64,000 nucleotides of DNA from Methanolobus sp. (GTDB lineage: Archaea; Halobacteriota; Methanosarcinia; Methanosarcinales; Methanosarcinaceae): assembly GCF_030682845.1 (NCBI RefSeq), contig NZ_JAUXNK010000045.1:1-64000 (forward strand). Direction: 5' to 3'. The translations under genes and the position numbers were made by a program. Numbering within the stretch: the first letter of the stretch is position 1; each line of letters opens with the position of its first letter. Below are positions 17,747 to 27,674 of the stretch, one piece after another. The notes beneath the pieces are model-generated. The model was not told the DNA's origin and made no database searches. It saw nothing but the letters and a program-made list of their open reading frames with translations.

Positions 17747-19030
17747 ATGACCCTTGAGCCGGTTCATATAAAAGAGATGCATGATCTTGTGTCACGTATA
17801 GACTCCTGTCTTAAAAAGGAGGATCCTGAGAGTGATGACAATGATTCTGTATCCGATATCCTGGGCCTGCTTAAGGAATTAAGGTACGATGGCAAGATCA
17901 TCCTTAAGGCTATCGGAAAAGTGAAAAGGGGCAGAGCAAGCATCGAGAGGATGACAGGCTCCAAAGACCCCTTTAATATCTGTTATGCCTGTGACAGTGG
18001 AAGTACGACCGCAAAGACATTCGATAACGGACTGTACGTCGATTTTTGTCACTGCGCCATGACATCGACACCTACCAACCTGGATACACATAATATGCGC
18101 ACCATAGTGGCAGCTACATACACTGCCAGCCAGAAGGTCGCGATCAGCACTATCCCGGAATGGGAATATTTCGATTCCGGGGCGGGGCGCAAGAAGATAA
18201 TACGCATCCAGCCGGGCACACTGAACAAGAAGGTCAACGATATGCTGCATGATATCGCGCTGTATCTCTGCGAATCCGAGCATATATTATGGATGCGTGA
18301 GCGGATGGAGGATGGCAGTTTCTTCATCATGGACGGCCCCATATATCCCAAGAGACTGATGTACTGGATGGTTGTGCCATCGGAAGATATCCAGGTACGC
18401 ACCGATCCCCACTGCACGAAGATCATGCAGAACTACATTGATATCATGGACCATCACATGGAGAAGCGCAGGCCCTTGGTGGGCTTTGTCAAGAACCCCG
18501 AGGACATGCAGGTGATGCAGGCCCTGAAAAAACAGGAAAAGGAACTTGATCTGCCATGGCTGCTGGATGCGCAATTCTTCAAGAATGCGCTTTCTCCGGA
18601 GAGGGCAGGCATGAAGGGCTCTGATTCAAGAAAATATATCATGTATAGTAACTGGTTCATGCAGCCAAATCAGTTCTACGAGAAAATGCTGAATGCCACA
18701 TCCCCTCTTGTCAGGGATAAGCTTAACCACAAGTTCCCTGCAGAGGACTATGCACTTGCTTTCTTTATGGTGCTGGTGCCTTCCATGAACACGATATTCA
18801 AGATAGAGTCTCCCTACGGCCTTGTGAAGGACGAGGAAATGAGGAACCTTATCACAAGAAAAGTACTCTATGACATAGCACTGAACGGCATACCAAGGAC
18901 CCTGGCAAAGGCTGATTCCCTGGCAAAGATACAGATATCTGAGAAACGCCTGATAATTGACAGGTTCAGGAATTCAAGGATAGATACAACCTATAACGAT
19001 ACAAGATGGGGCGAAACGGATGAGAGATGA
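17747..19030 (+). CDS. nurA: NurA-domain 5'-3' nuclease
   Basis: NurA is the nuclease partner of the HerA translocase in archaeal DNA end resection. The 427-residue protein has the metal-binding aspartate of the NurA core in CYACDSGSTTAK (D83), and acidic residues recur in the C-terminal part (DRFRNSRIDTTYNDTRW). About 80 residues of helical sequence precede the core. Its last 11 bp overlap the start of the adjacent herA gene, which strongly supports the assignment and implies translational coupling. The usual archaeal Mre11-Rad50 neighbours are not in the window. Confidence 0.8.
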   Translation: MTLEPVHIKEMHDLVSRIDSCLKKEDPESDDNDSVSDILGLLKELRYDGKIILKAIGKVKRGRASIERMTGSKDPFNICYACDSGSTTAKTFDNGLYVDFCHCAMTSTPTNLDTHNMRTIVAATYTASQKVAISTIPEWEYFDSGAGRKKIIRIQPGTLNKKVNDMLHDIALYLCESEHILWMRERMEDGSFFIMDGPIYPKRLMYWMVVPSEDIQVRTDPHCTKIMQNYIDIMDHHMEKRRPLVGFVKNPEDMQVMQALKKQEKELDLPWLLDAQFFKNALSPERAGMKGSDSRKYIMYSNWFMQPNQFYEKMLNATSPLVRDKLNHKFPAEDYALAFFMVLVPSMNTIFKIESPYGLVKDEEMRNLITRKVLYDIALNGIPRTLAKADSLAKIQISEKRLIIDRFRNSRIDTTYNDTRWGETDER

Positions 19031-20876
19031 GGATATACTTTCTTTTGTTTCCAGGGTCAGCAGCGGCACGGGAACAACAAAAGTGGTTATAAGGACCAAT
19101 GAAAACAATCCCAGGGAAAAAGATCTTCCCGTCGAGAATAAACAGCACTCTTTTGAGGATTATGAGCCCTGTGACAGTGTCACAGAAAGTGCATCAGGCA
19201 ATGGATCGGAAAGCGCCCTTGGGATTATCACAACCGGTTTTGAGCCCCTGGAAATAACAGACACCGGAGCAAGGATAACAGGGTATATCACAACTTCCTG
19301 CCGCAGGAACGTGCGCCTTGGGACCTATGTCATAGTACCTTACGGAGACGAGGACCTTTTTGCCAGGATATGGAAACTGCAATACGTCCAGGAATATTCA
19401 GTGGATGATGCCACTGAGATCCACTCACGGAGAATGCTTCAGTTCAACGATACGGACGAGGTCGACTACAAATTCCTGGCCTGCCTTGATCCTATATGCA
19501 TACTCTACGAGCAGAAAACAAAGAATGGAAGTTTCCTTGCAAGAAGGATGGGAGACAGAATACCACGTCCTAACACACCCATAATGCCCGTTACCGAGAA
19601 GGCCAGGATACAGACCGGGCTTAACATTCCCGGAGAAGGCATATTCCTTGGACACCTGAGCGTGGGAGGGGAGCTTGTCAAGACCCATGCAGTACCGCCA
19701 ACTGTCCCTTATTATCTCAGGAACGATTATTCCATGGGCGACCCCCTGATATTCAGGCACATGCTGGTCTGCGGCAGTACCGGTACCGGAAAGACCTTCC
19801 TTACCAAAAACATCCTGCGCCAGTTCATGAACGATGACAACAGGTACAAACTGCGGGGCTCGGAGGAAAGGAAGAATCCCTGTCTTGTAATCATGGACCC
19901 TCAGGATGAATATTCTCAGATGTTCGAGGACAATCCCGAGCTGGCCACAGATGATAATTTCAATTTCAGGGCAGAGAAAGTTAATTTCGGAGCCTGCAAA
20001 AACACGCGGACCTTCGTGGCAAAGGTGGATGGAGAGGCCTATAAAGGCAGGTCGAGAGCGGAGCAGGTAGAGTTCACCATACCTTTTGAGATGGTGCGCT
20101 ACAATTCATGGCTCATCGCACCGGTGGGCATGACCGAGCTCCAGTACGTTGGTGTTGACCTGCTGCTGGATGATTACTTCAAGAAGAACGGTCAGCATAC
20201 TTACAACGGCTTCACAGACTTTATCGGGGACGACAGTACCAGGGATCATTACGTGGAAAGCGGTAAGATACACGAATCCTCCTTTGACGGCATTGTCCGC
20301 AGGGTGAAGAACCGCACCCTTGCAAGGGTGTTCGACCAGCCGGCAAGACCCATCAGCGAGATACTGGGCCAGATATTCAAGCCCGGCCAGGTAAGCGTCT
20401 TCCCAACAGAATACATCACGAGCTCCCGCATACGCGACCTGATAACCCTCACCCTGATGAGCACGATAGTGGATAACAAACTGAGCACATCCGGAGATGC
20501 TGCGGTCAAGGAAACGCCCATAATCCTGGGCCTTGACGAAGCTCACCGCTACCTTGCCGGCGCATCCGGTGAGCATTCAAGGAAACTCATCTCCAAGTTT
20601 GCCGATGCTGCCCGCCAGGGTAGAAAGGAAGGCTTAGGACTCTTCCTTATTACCCAGGACCCGCAGGACATTGATGATACAGTCTTCAAGCAAATTAACA
20701 CGCGCATCATCCTTAATCTCAGCAATGACGCAGCCATCGGTACAATGAAAGTCAAAAAGGAGTTCGAGAAGCGCATCCCCTACCTCAAGAAGGGCCAAAT
20801 GATAGTGCAGAGCCCCGATAACAGCGATATGGTAGAGATCATCGGACTGTCAAGGTGTGTGGTGAGGCATGTTTGA
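19020..20876 (+). CDS. herA: HerA-type DNA translocase ATPase
   Basis: The 618-residue protein is a hexameric FtsK/HerA-family ATPase that drives NurA along DNA ends. An N-terminal beta-rich HAS-like domain (about 60-200) includes GFEPLEITDTGARITGY. The Walker A motif GSTGTGKT is at residues 252-259 and the Walker B motif ILGLDEAHRYL near 500-510. It is followed by a sensor-like segment LGLFLITQDPQDIDD and an arginine-containing end. The start ATG 19020 lies inside the nurA coding region (11-bp overlap). It is the last gene of the pair; a TATA box for the tRNA gene follows. Confidence 0.88.
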   Translation: MRDEDILSFVSRVSSGTGTTKVVIRTNENNPREKDLPVENKQHSFEDYEPCDSVTESASGNGSESALGIITTGFEPLEITDTGARITGYITTSCRRNVRLGTYVIVPYGDEDLFARIWKLQYVQEYSVDDATEIHSRRMLQFNDTDEVDYKFLACLDPICILYEQKTKNGSFLARRMGDRIPRPNTPIMPVTEKARIQTGLNIPGEGIFLGHLSVGGELVKTHAVPPTVPYYLRNDYSMGDPLIFRHMLVCGSTGTGKTFLTKNILRQFMNDDNRYKLRGSEERKNPCLVIMDPQDEYSQMFEDNPELATDDNFNFRAEKVNFGACKNTRTFVAKVDGEAYKGRSRAEQVEFTIPFEMVRYNSWLIAPVGMTELQYVGVDLLLDDYFKKNGQHTYNGFTDFIGDDSTRDHYVESGKIHESSFDGIVRRVKNRTLARVFDQPARPISEILGQIFKPGQVSVFPTEYITSSRIRDLITLTLMSTIVDNKLSTSGDAAVKETPIILGLDEAHRYLAGASGEHSRKLISKFADAARQGRKEGLGLFLITQDPQDIDDTVFKQINTRIILNLSNDAAIGTMKVKKEFEKRIPYLKKGQMIVQSPDNSDMVEIIGLSRCVVRHV

Positions 20877-20959
20877 AATTAATGCCTCATTCATCTTTAC
20901 CGAAACGTATATATGAGGAAAGTACGTATGGAAGTCTCGCTCAGTTAGTTATTCAACGC

Positions 20960-21033
20960 GGGCCGGTAGCTTAGCCAGGCAGAGCGACGGACTCTTAATC
21001 CGTAGGCCAAGGGTTCAACTCCCTTCCGGCTCG
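20960..21033 (+). tRNA. tRNA-Lys (anticodon CUU)
   Basis: The 74-nt cloverleaf has acceptor arms GGGCCGG and CCGGCTC (one G-U pair), the D-arm segment TAGCTTAGCCAGGCAGAGC, an anticodon stem ACGGA/TCCGT with loop CTCTTAA (anticodon CTT) and the T-arm GGGTTCAACTCCC. The discriminator is G and a CCA end is not encoded. A TATA-like element CGTATATATG at 20906-20915 lies about 50 bp upstream. Confidence 0.95.
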
Positions 21034-21177
21034 CATTAAAATTATAATATATAATACCAGATTTTTGTTTCTTGTTTTCTTCTTCAGTGATATCCTTACT
21101 ATCATTTCTTAACGTGGTTGCTAAGCATTAAATCCAATCAGTTCAATGTAGTTCATTTTCTTGAAAAAGGTGAGAAC

Positions 21178-21357
21178 ATGCCAAAAGTAAGTCTTGATAT
21201 TCCTCAGGAACTCCTTGACGACCTCAACCGTCATGTCGGCAATGATAAGAAATTCGTGTCTCAGGCAGATGCCATAAGGACAGCCGTCCGCAAGATGCTG
21301 GATATGATGGATGAGATAGACAGAAGGCACGGCAGGCTGGAAGAAGAGAACAAATAA
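21178..21357 (+). CDS. Ribbon-helix-helix (CopG-type) DNA-binding protein
   Basis: The 59-residue protein begins MPKVSLDIPQELLDDLNRHV, the beta strand plus first helix of a ribbon-helix-helix fold. A second helix (SQADAIRTAVRKMLDMM) and a charged tail follow. Such proteins bind operator DNA as dimers and are often repressors or antitoxins; no toxin gene is adjacent. The start at 21178 is chosen because AAGGTGAG stands just upstream. A longer frame from 21118 lacks both homology and a ribosome-binding site. The gene is alone between the tRNA and a convergent operon. Confidence 0.85.
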   Translation: MPKVSLDIPQELLDDLNRHVGNDKKFVSQADAIRTAVRKMLDMMDEIDRRHGRLEEENK

Positions 21358-21379
21358 ACTAACAGGTAGATCTTATTTT

Positions 21380-22159
21380 CTATGATCTGATGTTACTGAG
21401 ATATTCTATGCACTGTGCGCCTTCCTCGACGCTGCTCATCTCAGTGACCATCAGGCCCTTATAGTCGGAAAGTTTTCCCATGACTTTTTTCCAGTCGATA
21501 CTGCCCTGTCCCAGAGGAAGGTGCTCGTCATGACCGCCGTGGTTGTCATGGATATGCATGTGAACAACCCTGTCCAGGCACTTCTCAAGGAACCCGTCTA
21601 CCAGACCCATGGTATTGGCATGTCCAAGGTCAAGTGTCATACCTGCATTCTTCCTGTCCACCCGGTCGATCATATCCACCATCTCGTCTGGATATTTGCC
21701 AAATATTTTGGGAATGTTAGGCATATTCTCAATGGCAATCATGATATCCAGATCCGCTGCAAAATCGCACAGGGCCTGCATGGAGGATATGCTTGTCTGC
21801 CAGCATCTCTCAGGCAGCCTTGCACCGTATGGGGAAAGGTAGCCGGGGTGCAGTACGGCAATCCCGGCAATCCCGGAGGCAAGTTCCAGGTGACCTTGCA
21901 TCTGGCGCATGATCTCAGCCAAGATGCCGGGATTGAGAGTTGCAAGGTTCATATCGGAAAAAGGCAGGTGGATACTCAGCCTCAGACCTGTGGTTTCCAG
22001 AATATCCCGGACGTGTCCGAGATTCTCGGGAGTCAGGCATTGGGAGCCTTCCTGGACCATCTCCCAGCCGGAGTAACCCATATCCTCAAGCTCAGCTACC
22101 CATTCAAAGGACGGACCCACAACCGAACGGGTGGAGAAGCTCAGGTTCCTTATCCTCAT
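21380..22159 (-). CDS. Xylose isomerase-like TIM-barrel protein (sugar phosphate isomerase/epimerase family)
   Basis: The 259-residue sequence is an AP-endonuclease-2/xylose-isomerase TIM barrel. Metal-ligand type residues are seen in LRLSIHLPF, IAIENMPN, GMTLDLGHA and VVHMHIHDNHGGHDEHLPLG, the usual His/Glu/Asp pattern. Substrates in this family range from sugars to damaged DNA, so the reaction is open. It is the last gene of a minus-strand operon with the UPF0200 and UPF0201 genes, starting 12 bp after the stop of the latter. Confidence 0.82.
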   Translation of the reverse strand: MRIRNLSFSTRSVVGPSFEWVAELEDMGYSGWEMVQEGSQCLTPENLGHVRDILETTGLRLSIHLPFSDMNLATLNPGILAEIMRQMQGHLELASGIAGIAVLHPGYLSPYGARLPERCWQTSISSMQALCDFAADLDIMIAIENMPNIPKIFGKYPDEMVDMIDRVDRKNAGMTLDLGHANTMGLVDGFLEKCLDRVVHMHIHDNHGGHDEHLPLGQGSIDWKKVMGKLSDYKGLMVTEMSSVEEGAQCIEYLSNIRS

Positions 22160-22171
22160 GATCAGTATGCC

Positions 22172-22615
22172 TCAAACACTTGTTATATCTAACTCAAAAT
22201 CGGGTATGCCATTCTCCGTGGGAGGCGTCAGCCAGTCAAAGAACCTCACAAGCTCTTCAGGGGAGTCGGCCTCGATGCTTATTTCTATTGAACCCAGTGG
22301 TTCCTTCTGTGCAGGAAAATTCAGGCGCCCTACAGTAGCCACCTGCTTGCTGAGGATAAAAAAGGTCGATTTCCCATCTCTTGACACGCTCTTGGACAAC
22401 TGGGTGCGTGCCGTATCGATGATCTGTTCCTGTCTTATCTGGTAGTGGATATTCACAAGAGAATGAATATCGCCTTCCAGTGAGAAAGTGCCGCTGTGCT
22501 CGGACAGTTCCTCATACACAGGCTCATTTTCCGGGAACATCTTCTTTATAGCTTCATACACCACTTCCCGGTCTTCGGTTGGATTGACCTTTGCTGCAGC
22601 TGTGGTTTTTATCAT
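22172..22615 (-). CDS. UPF0201 family protein, probable RNA-binding
   Basis: This 147-residue protein matches the archaeal UPF0201 family. It starts with the KTTAAAKVNPTEDREVVYEA segment and has IHSLVNIHYQIRQEQIIDTAR in the centre and SIEISIEADSPEELVRFFDW near the end. The fold is a ferredoxin-like domain related to ribosomal protein L5, from which an RNA-binding role has been inferred; no reaction is known. The gene overlaps the upstream UPF0200 gene by 4 bp (ATGA), so translation is coupled. The same pairing is common in archaeal genomes. Confidence 0.85.
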   Translation of the reverse strand: MIKTTAAAKVNPTEDREVVYEAIKKMFPENEPVYEELSEHSGTFSLEGDIHSLVNIHYQIRQEQIIDTARTQLSKSVSRDGKSTFFILSKQVATVGRLNFPAQKEPLGSIEISIEADSPEELVRFFDWLTPPTENGIPDFELDITSV

Positions 22616-23157
22616 TGCGCCTGTCCCACCAGTGCTGTGATCTTTTCCCTGAACTCTTCCAAGGTATCATTATTGGTGATCACCACATCAGCTATTTTCA
22701 TAGCTTCTCCCATACCCCAGCCAAGTTCGCGCTCGTCTCTCACTTTCAGGGCACTGATATCCTTCATATCGTCGCTCCTGCCACGTGCTTTCACCCGCAT
22801 GAAGCGCGTATCAAGGTCGGAATCAATGGAAACCAGTGTGAAATCATTTCCGAAGGCCTCTTTGAAGCATTCGACCTCAGGAACACTCCTTACACCGTCT
22901 ATAGCAATGAGGTCCTCACCTGTAGCCCTGATCTTCGGGACACAGCGTCTGGCTACCACTGCACGGCCTTCCTTTTCACGCATCTCGGTGCCAATACCTC
23001 CTGTGTTCACATCCGTGGGTTCAAGGCCCCTGCGCACTACTTCCTCCCGGATGACATCGCCCATGTTTATCACGGTGATACCTTTATTGCGCAATACAGA
23101 AGATGCCTCTGACTTTCCTGAAGCCGGCATACCTACAAAAGCTAAGATCTTCGTCAT
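22612..23157 (-). CDS. UPF0200 family P-loop nucleoside kinase-like protein
   Basis: The 181-residue protein has a Walker A motif GMPASGKSEASS near residues 8-19. The strand-helix VINMGDVIREEVVRRGLEP follows, then an acidic/Arg lid region (SDLDTRFMRVKARGRSDD). It resembles adenylate and dephospho-CoA kinases and belongs to the archaeal UPF0200 group; the phosphate acceptor is unknown. It is first in the operon with UPF0201 and the TIM-barrel protein. A divergent promoter region of about 200 bp separates it from the Dus gene. Confidence 0.85.
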   Translation of the reverse strand: MTKILAFVGMPASGKSEASSVLRNKGITVINMGDVIREEVVRRGLEPTDVNTGGIGTEMREKEGRAVVARRCVPKIRATGEDLIAIDGVRSVPEVECFKEAFGNDFTLVSIDSDLDTRFMRVKARGRSDDMKDISALKVRDERELGWGMGEAMKIADVVITNNDTLEEFREKITALVGQAQ

Positions 23158-23355
23158 TTAGTAACCTGTCATAATTTATGGATAGTAATCTGCAAAAGAA
23201 TTTTCCGATATCCTGTTGTATAGGTCTTTTCCCATACATTCTACTTATATATTAGTATCCCCATCGATACAACATTCACAGGTACTCTGTCATCTTGCCG
23301 GGATACCTTACAAGTGAGATTACTATAAAAAAATTAAAGGACAAAACAGGACCGC

Positions 23356-24324
23356 ATGAAGATAGAAAAAGTGCACTTTCCCGGAAATGTCTTCCTTGCC
23401 CCCATGGCAAATGTTACAAACATCCCTTTTCGCCTGATGTGCAGGAACTACGGCGCATCCATGGCCTATTCAGAAATGATAAGCTCTGATGCTGTTATCC
23501 ATGATAGCTCAAAAGCCTTCAGCCGGGGCTTAAGCTGTAAGAACGAAAAGCCTTTCGGGATACAGATATTTGGCAATTCTCCTGACATCATATCCAAGGC
23601 AGCCCTGAAGATAGAGGAAACATATCAGCCCGACATAATAGATGTCAACTTCGGCTGCCCTGCCCATCTGCTCGTAAAAGACGGGTCCGGTTCAGCCCTG
23701 TTACGGTCACCTGACCTTATCTACAGTATCGTGAAGGAACTCTGCGAAACAGTCTCCACGCCCGTGACAGCAAAGATACGCGTGCTGAAAGATATAGAGA
23801 GAACGGTACAGATAGCAGGCCTTATCGAAAAAGCAGGAGCATGTGCAATAACTGTCCATGGCAGAACCCAACAGCAGCACTATGCAGGAAAGGCCAGCCA
23901 TGAATATGCTAAGAGGATCAAGTGTGAAGTAACCATACCCGTCATCGCCAATGGTGATATCATTGACGAGATATCGGCAAAGGATACTCTGGAATATACC
24001 GGCTGTGACGGGATCATGATAGGAAGGGCGGCAATGGGGAATCCTTTCCTCTTCAGGAGGATCTCTCACTACCTGAAGACAGGGGAAATACTGGACTATA
24101 ATGAGTGTCGCCAGAGGACTGCGGACCTTGAGGAATACCTGGGGCTGCTTGAAAAATATGATCTGACAGATACGGTCAATCTGAGGTCTCATGCCCAATG
24201 GTTCACGAAGGGAATCCGCGGAGGTAAGAACATCAGGAACAGGATTGCAGATGCAAAGGACATTGATGAAATTATAGATAGTGTGAGACAAATGTGTGGT
24301 GTTGCCCATGAAAAGCCAGTTTAG
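23356..24324 (+). CDS. tRNA-dihydrouridine synthase family protein
   Basis: The 322-residue FMN-binding TIM barrel shows the Dus signature: VFLAPMANVTNIPFRLMCR at the N terminus, then VNFGCPAHLLVKDGSGSALL near 97-116, where the Cys is the catalytic proton donor. ITVHGRTQQQHYAG follows near 165 and GIMIGRAAMGNPFLF near 222. It reduces uridine in tRNA using NAD(P)H. ATG 23356 follows the family N terminus. A TATA-like ACTTATATATTA lies near 23242-23253. The stop is followed by AT-rich DNA leading to the por promoter region. Confidence 0.9.
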   Translation: MKIEKVHFPGNVFLAPMANVTNIPFRLMCRNYGASMAYSEMISSDAVIHDSSKAFSRGLSCKNEKPFGIQIFGNSPDIISKAALKIEETYQPDIIDVNFGCPAHLLVKDGSGSALLRSPDLIYSIVKELCETVSTPVTAKIRVLKDIERTVQIAGLIEKAGACAITVHGRTQQQHYAGKASHEYAKRIKCEVTIPVIANGDIIDEISAKDTLEYTGCDGIMIGRAAMGNPFLFRRISHYLKTGEILDYNECRQRTADLEEYLGLLEKYDLTDTVNLRSHAQWFTKGIRGGKNIRNRIADAKDIDEIIDSVRQMCGVAHEKPV

Positions 24325-24576
24325 TATTTTAACTAGTTTTAAATAAAAATAATTTTAATTAAATTCACGCTGTAAATTACCGAAAGACTAAATAGTCATT
24401 AATCGATTCTACACAATTAAACATGGCATTTGGCGGCAGATGGCGAAAAAAAGTGTACGGTAAGCCACATTGCCTAAAACCTGTGATTGTGCGGGAGCTT
24501 GAAGAGAGCAACCTGTCCAAAAAATTGCCTTGCCATATCACTTATTTGTCATCATACCAAGATGGAGAATTCTACA

Positions 24577-25122
24577 ATGAAAGAAATAAGAATACACGGC
24601 CGGGGAGGTCAGGGTTCGGTCACTGCTGCTGAACTTCTGGCTGTTGCTGCTTTTGCGGACGGCAAGTTCAGCCAGGCTTTCCCAGCTTTCGGAGTGGAAA
24701 GAAGAGGAGCACCTGTCCAGGCTTTCACCAGGATCAACGATACTCCAATAAGACTTAGAAGCCAGATCTACGAGCCTGACTATGTGATCGTGCAGGACCC
24801 GACATTACTGGAATCTGTCGACGTGGCCAGTGGCCTGAAGGATGATGGGGTCCTCATCATTAACAGTGACTTTGATCCGGAAAAATTCAAGCTTGATACA
24901 AAGGCAAAGATAATGACAGTGAATGCTACAAAGATAGCACTCGATATCATTGGAATGCCAATCGTCAACACAGTGCTGCTTGGAGCTTTTGCCGGTGCCA
25001 CCGGCGAGATAAGACCGGAGTCCATTATGGAAGCTGTCAGGGAAAGATTCCCGGGCAAAGTCGGAGATAGGAACGCACAGGCAATTATGAAAGCATATGA
25101 GATGATGGAGGGACAGAAGTGA
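24577..25122 (+). CDS. porG: Pyruvate:ferredoxin oxidoreductase, gamma subunit
   Basis: PorG begins [20 protein letters not shown], the hallmark of the family, and continues with [20 protein letters not shown], the conserved heart of gamma subunits. At 181 residues it has the usual length. The start ATG 24577 is chosen because GGAG stands about 9 bp upstream and homology begins there. It heads porGDAB, the four-subunit archaeal enzyme that interconverts pyruvate with acetyl-CoA and CO2; in methylotrophic methanogens it mainly makes pyruvate for biosynthesis. Its stop overlaps the porD start codon. Confidence 0.95.
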   Translation: MKEIRIHGRGGQGSVTAAELLAVAAFADGKFSQAFPAFGVERRGAPVQAFTRINDTPIRLRSQIYEPDYVIVQDPTLLESVDVASGLKDDGVLIINSDFDPEKFKLDTKAKIMTVNATKIALDIIGMPIVNTVLLGAFAGATGEIRPESIMEAVRERFPGKVGDRNAQAIMKAYEMMEGQK

Positions 25123-25379
25123 AGATAGTACCCGGAGCCGTTTGCGAGGCAGGTACCAGCAGGGTCAACAAGACCGGCGGCTGGAGGACCTTCAAGCCTG
25201 TCTACGATTACGACAAATGCATTAAATGTAAGTTATGCGAATTGCTATGCCCTGACAGCTCAGTGCTGCCAAAAGAGGACGGCTACTTCGAGTTCGATTA
25301 TGATTACTGCAAGGGATGTGGCATATGTGCCAACGAATGCCCCAAGAGCGCTATCACAATGGTCCTGGAGGAAAAATAA
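25119..25379 (+). CDS. porD: Pyruvate:ferredoxin oxidoreductase, delta (ferredoxin) subunit
   Basis: The 86-residue protein has two [4Fe-4S] motifs, [13 protein letters not shown] and [13 protein letters not shown], in residues 32-75, preceded by the delta-subunit segment [15 protein letters not shown]. It carries electrons between the thiamine-bearing PorB and external ferredoxin. The start is GTG 25119, which overlaps the porG stop; GAGGGACAG just upstream serves as ribosome-binding site. Its TAA shares one base with the porA ATG (TAATG). Confidence 0.95.
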   Translation: MKIVPGAVCEAGTSRVNKTGGWRTFKPVYDYDKCIKCKLCELLCPDSSVLPKEDGYFEFDYDYCKGCGICANECPKSAITMVLEEK

Positions 25380-26593
25380 TGGCTCATGAAATGAAGATGA
25401 ATAAGAAAAACATGGTCGTTGTGGAAGGTTCCTATGCTGTTGCACATGCAGTCAAGACCTGCAGGCCAAATGTGATCTCCGCATACCCTATCACCCCGCA
25501 GACACACATCGTGGAAGATCTTTCCAAGTTCATGGCAGACGGAGAGATACCAAACTGCGAGTATATCAACGTCGAGTCTGAATTCTCAGCACTTTCAGCA
25601 CTAGTGGGCTCCTCAGCAGTCGGAGCAAGATCCTACTCAGCCACAACGTCTCAGGGACTTGAACTCATGCATGAGGTCCTGTTCAACGTGGCCGGCATGA
25701 GACTTCCAATCGTCATGACAGTGACCAACAGGGCCGTCAGTGCTCCGATCAACATCTGGAACGACCAGCAGGACTCGATATCCCAGAGAGATACCGGATG
25801 GATCCAGCTCTACGCCGAAAACATTCAGGAAGTTTCAGATATGACCGCACAGGCTTTCAAGATATCCGAAGACAGGGATATAATGATGCCTTCAATGACC
25901 TGTATGGACGGTTTCATCCTGTCACATGTTTACGAGCCGCTGATACTGCTTGAACAGGATATCACCGATGAGTTCCTGCCCCCTTTCAAACCGGAACGTA
26001 CACTTGACCCGAAGAACCCGCTGACATTTGGCGCATTCGCAGACCCTCACTTCTATACGGAGTTCAGGTACCAGCAGGAGTGTGCTATGCAGAAGGCACT
26101 TAAGAAGATAGAGTCCGTTGCTGACGAGTTCTACGATATGTATGGAAGGTACTTCGGCGGACTTATCGATGAATACCATACCGAGGACGCAGATATCATC
26201 ATAATGGCAATGGGTTCCATCATCGGGACCATCAAGGATGTCATCGACCGTCTCAGGGAGAAGAACGTGAAGGTAGGACTGCTCAAGGTCAGGGCGTTCA
26301 GGCCTTTCCCTGCAGAAGCTATCATGAAGGTCATCAGGGATGCTAAGGTCGTTGTTGTGCTTGATAAGAACATATCTCTGGGTATGAACGCTGGAGCGCT
26401 GTTCATTGAGACAAAATCGATCCTCTATAACACAGATATCACTGTACCTGTCATAGGATACATGATAGGCCAGGGAGGACGCGACATACCCATGAGCACT
26501 ATCGAAAGGATAATCGCCGAAGCAGAGGAAGTAATCATATCTGGTATCAAGAAAGAGAGCCAGTTCACTGACCTGAAGGAGGAACTGATATGA
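25379..26593 (+). CDS. porA: Pyruvate:ferredoxin oxidoreductase, alpha subunit
   Basis: PorA (404 residues) shows [33 protein letters not shown] at its N-terminal core (cited as the ends EGSYAVAHA and [12 protein letters not shown]). The later segments [16 protein letters not shown] and [19 protein letters not shown] are typical of 2-oxoacid oxidoreductase alpha subunits. ATG 25379 is selected because it follows the porD stop directly, is preceded by TGGAGGAAAAATA and starts where homology begins; a longer frame from 25316 overlaps porD without support. It lies third in porGDAB and overlaps porB by 4 bp. Confidence 0.95.
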   Translation: MAHEMKMNKKNMVVVEGSYAVAHAVKTCRPNVISAYPITPQTHIVEDLSKFMADGEIPNCEYINVESEFSALSALVGSSAVGARSYSATTSQGLELMHEVLFNVAGMRLPIVMTVTNRAVSAPINIWNDQQDSISQRDTGWIQLYAENIQEVSDMTAQAFKISEDRDIMMPSMTCMDGFILSHVYEPLILLEQDITDEFLPPFKPERTLDPKNPLTFGAFADPHFYTEFRYQQECAMQKALKKIESVADEFYDMYGRYFGGLIDEYHTEDADIIIMAMGSIIGTIKDVIDRLREKNVKVGLLKVRAFRPFPAEAIMKVIRDAKVVVVLDKNISLGMNAGALFIETKSILYNTDITVPVIGYMIGQGGRDIPMSTIERIIAEAEEVIISGIKKESQFTDLKEELI

Positions 26594-27462
26594 AATCACT
26601 TTTAGCCCCGGGACACAGGGGATGTGCAGGCTGCTGTGATGCAATGGCTGCAAAGTTCACCCTCATGGCTGCCGGAGAGGACTGCATTGTAGTGACCCCC
26701 ACCGGATGTCTTGAGGTCATGACCACACCCTACCCTGAGACTTCATGGGATGTACCCTGGATACACTCACTTTTCGAGAACGCAAGTGCTGTTGCCTCAG
26801 GCATAGAGGCCGGACTTAAAGCTCTTGGTAAACAGGGTACAAAGGTAATTGCAATGGGAGGCGACGGTGCCACCATGGACATCGGGCTTCAGGCACTGTC
26901 CGGTGCCTTTGAGCGGGGACATAACATCACTTACGTGTGTATTGACAACGAGGCCTACATGAACACCGGTGTGCAGAGGAGTGGAGGAACGCCTTATAAC
27001 GCTTCCACCACCACCAGCCCTGCCGGAAAGGTATCTTTCGGGAACCCCAGGCCAAAGAAGAACATGCCTGCGATCATAGTCGCACACGGCTCACCTTATG
27101 TTGCTACAACGTCCCTTGCATACCCCAAGGATATGATCGCCAAGGTCAAGAAAGCCATCGAGATAGAAGGCCCGACATACATACACTGCCATGCACCATG
27201 CACTACAGGCTGGGGATACGACACTTCCAAGACAGTCGAGGTTGCCAGGATGGCTGTTCAGACAGGGCTCTGGCCACTGTATGAAGTCGAGGACGGCAAG
27301 GTTACAAAGGTCCGCAAGATAGGCAACAATAAGAGGCCTGTTGAAGAATACCTTAAGATGCAGCGCCGTTTCAAGCATCTCTTCACCATGGAAGGCGGTG
27401 CTGACGAGATCGCGAAGATCCAGGCTATTGCTGACAAGAACATTGAAGAGTTCAGCCTCTAA
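26590..27462 (+). CDS. porB: Pyruvate:ferredoxin oxidoreductase, beta subunit
   Basis: PorB (290 residues) binds thiamine diphosphate, as shown by [19 protein letters not shown] followed by [19 protein letters not shown]. The N-terminal CxxC pair ([13 protein letters not shown]) and further cysteines ([15 protein letters not shown]) ligate its [4Fe-4S] cluster. ATG 26590 overlaps the porA stop (ATGA). It ends the operon. About 210 bp without a gene separate it from nth. Confidence 0.95.
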   Translation: MKSLLAPGHRGCAGCCDAMAAKFTLMAAGEDCIVVTPTGCLEVMTTPYPETSWDVPWIHSLFENASAVASGIEAGLKALGKQGTKVIAMGGDGATMDIGLQALSGAFERGHNITYVCIDNEAYMNTGVQRSGGTPYNASTTTSPAGKVSFGNPRPKKNMPAIIVAHGSPYVATTSLAYPKDMIAKVKKAIEIEGPTYIHCHAPCTTGWGYDTSKTVEVARMAVQTGLWPLYEVEDGKVTKVRKIGNNKRPVEEYLKMQRRFKHLFTMEGGADEIAKIQAIADKNIEEFSL

Positions 27463-27674
27463 AAGGCCACTCTTCAACCACACTTTTTTATACCTGTACT
27501 ACTTCTTTACATACTGTCTGGATCTATGTTGCTTTTACATGCATCACTGCAGGCTGTCCGGCCTTCTCGTTCGTAAATAAGAGTGAATATATAGAGGCAT
27601 TATTATTTTATTTTCGAGTGGAAGCAAACGGGTTCTGAAAAACTCATAAGAACTATTATTTCATATATGGATGC

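Noticed and set aside
24423-24632. Small plus-strand frame upstream of porG
   Set aside because: It runs into porG in another register, has no homology and no ribosome-binding site; the porG start at 24577 explains the signal.
25316-25378. Longer porA start upstream of 25379
   Set aside because: It would lie inside porD; the ATG at 25379 has a ribosome-binding site and matches the family start.
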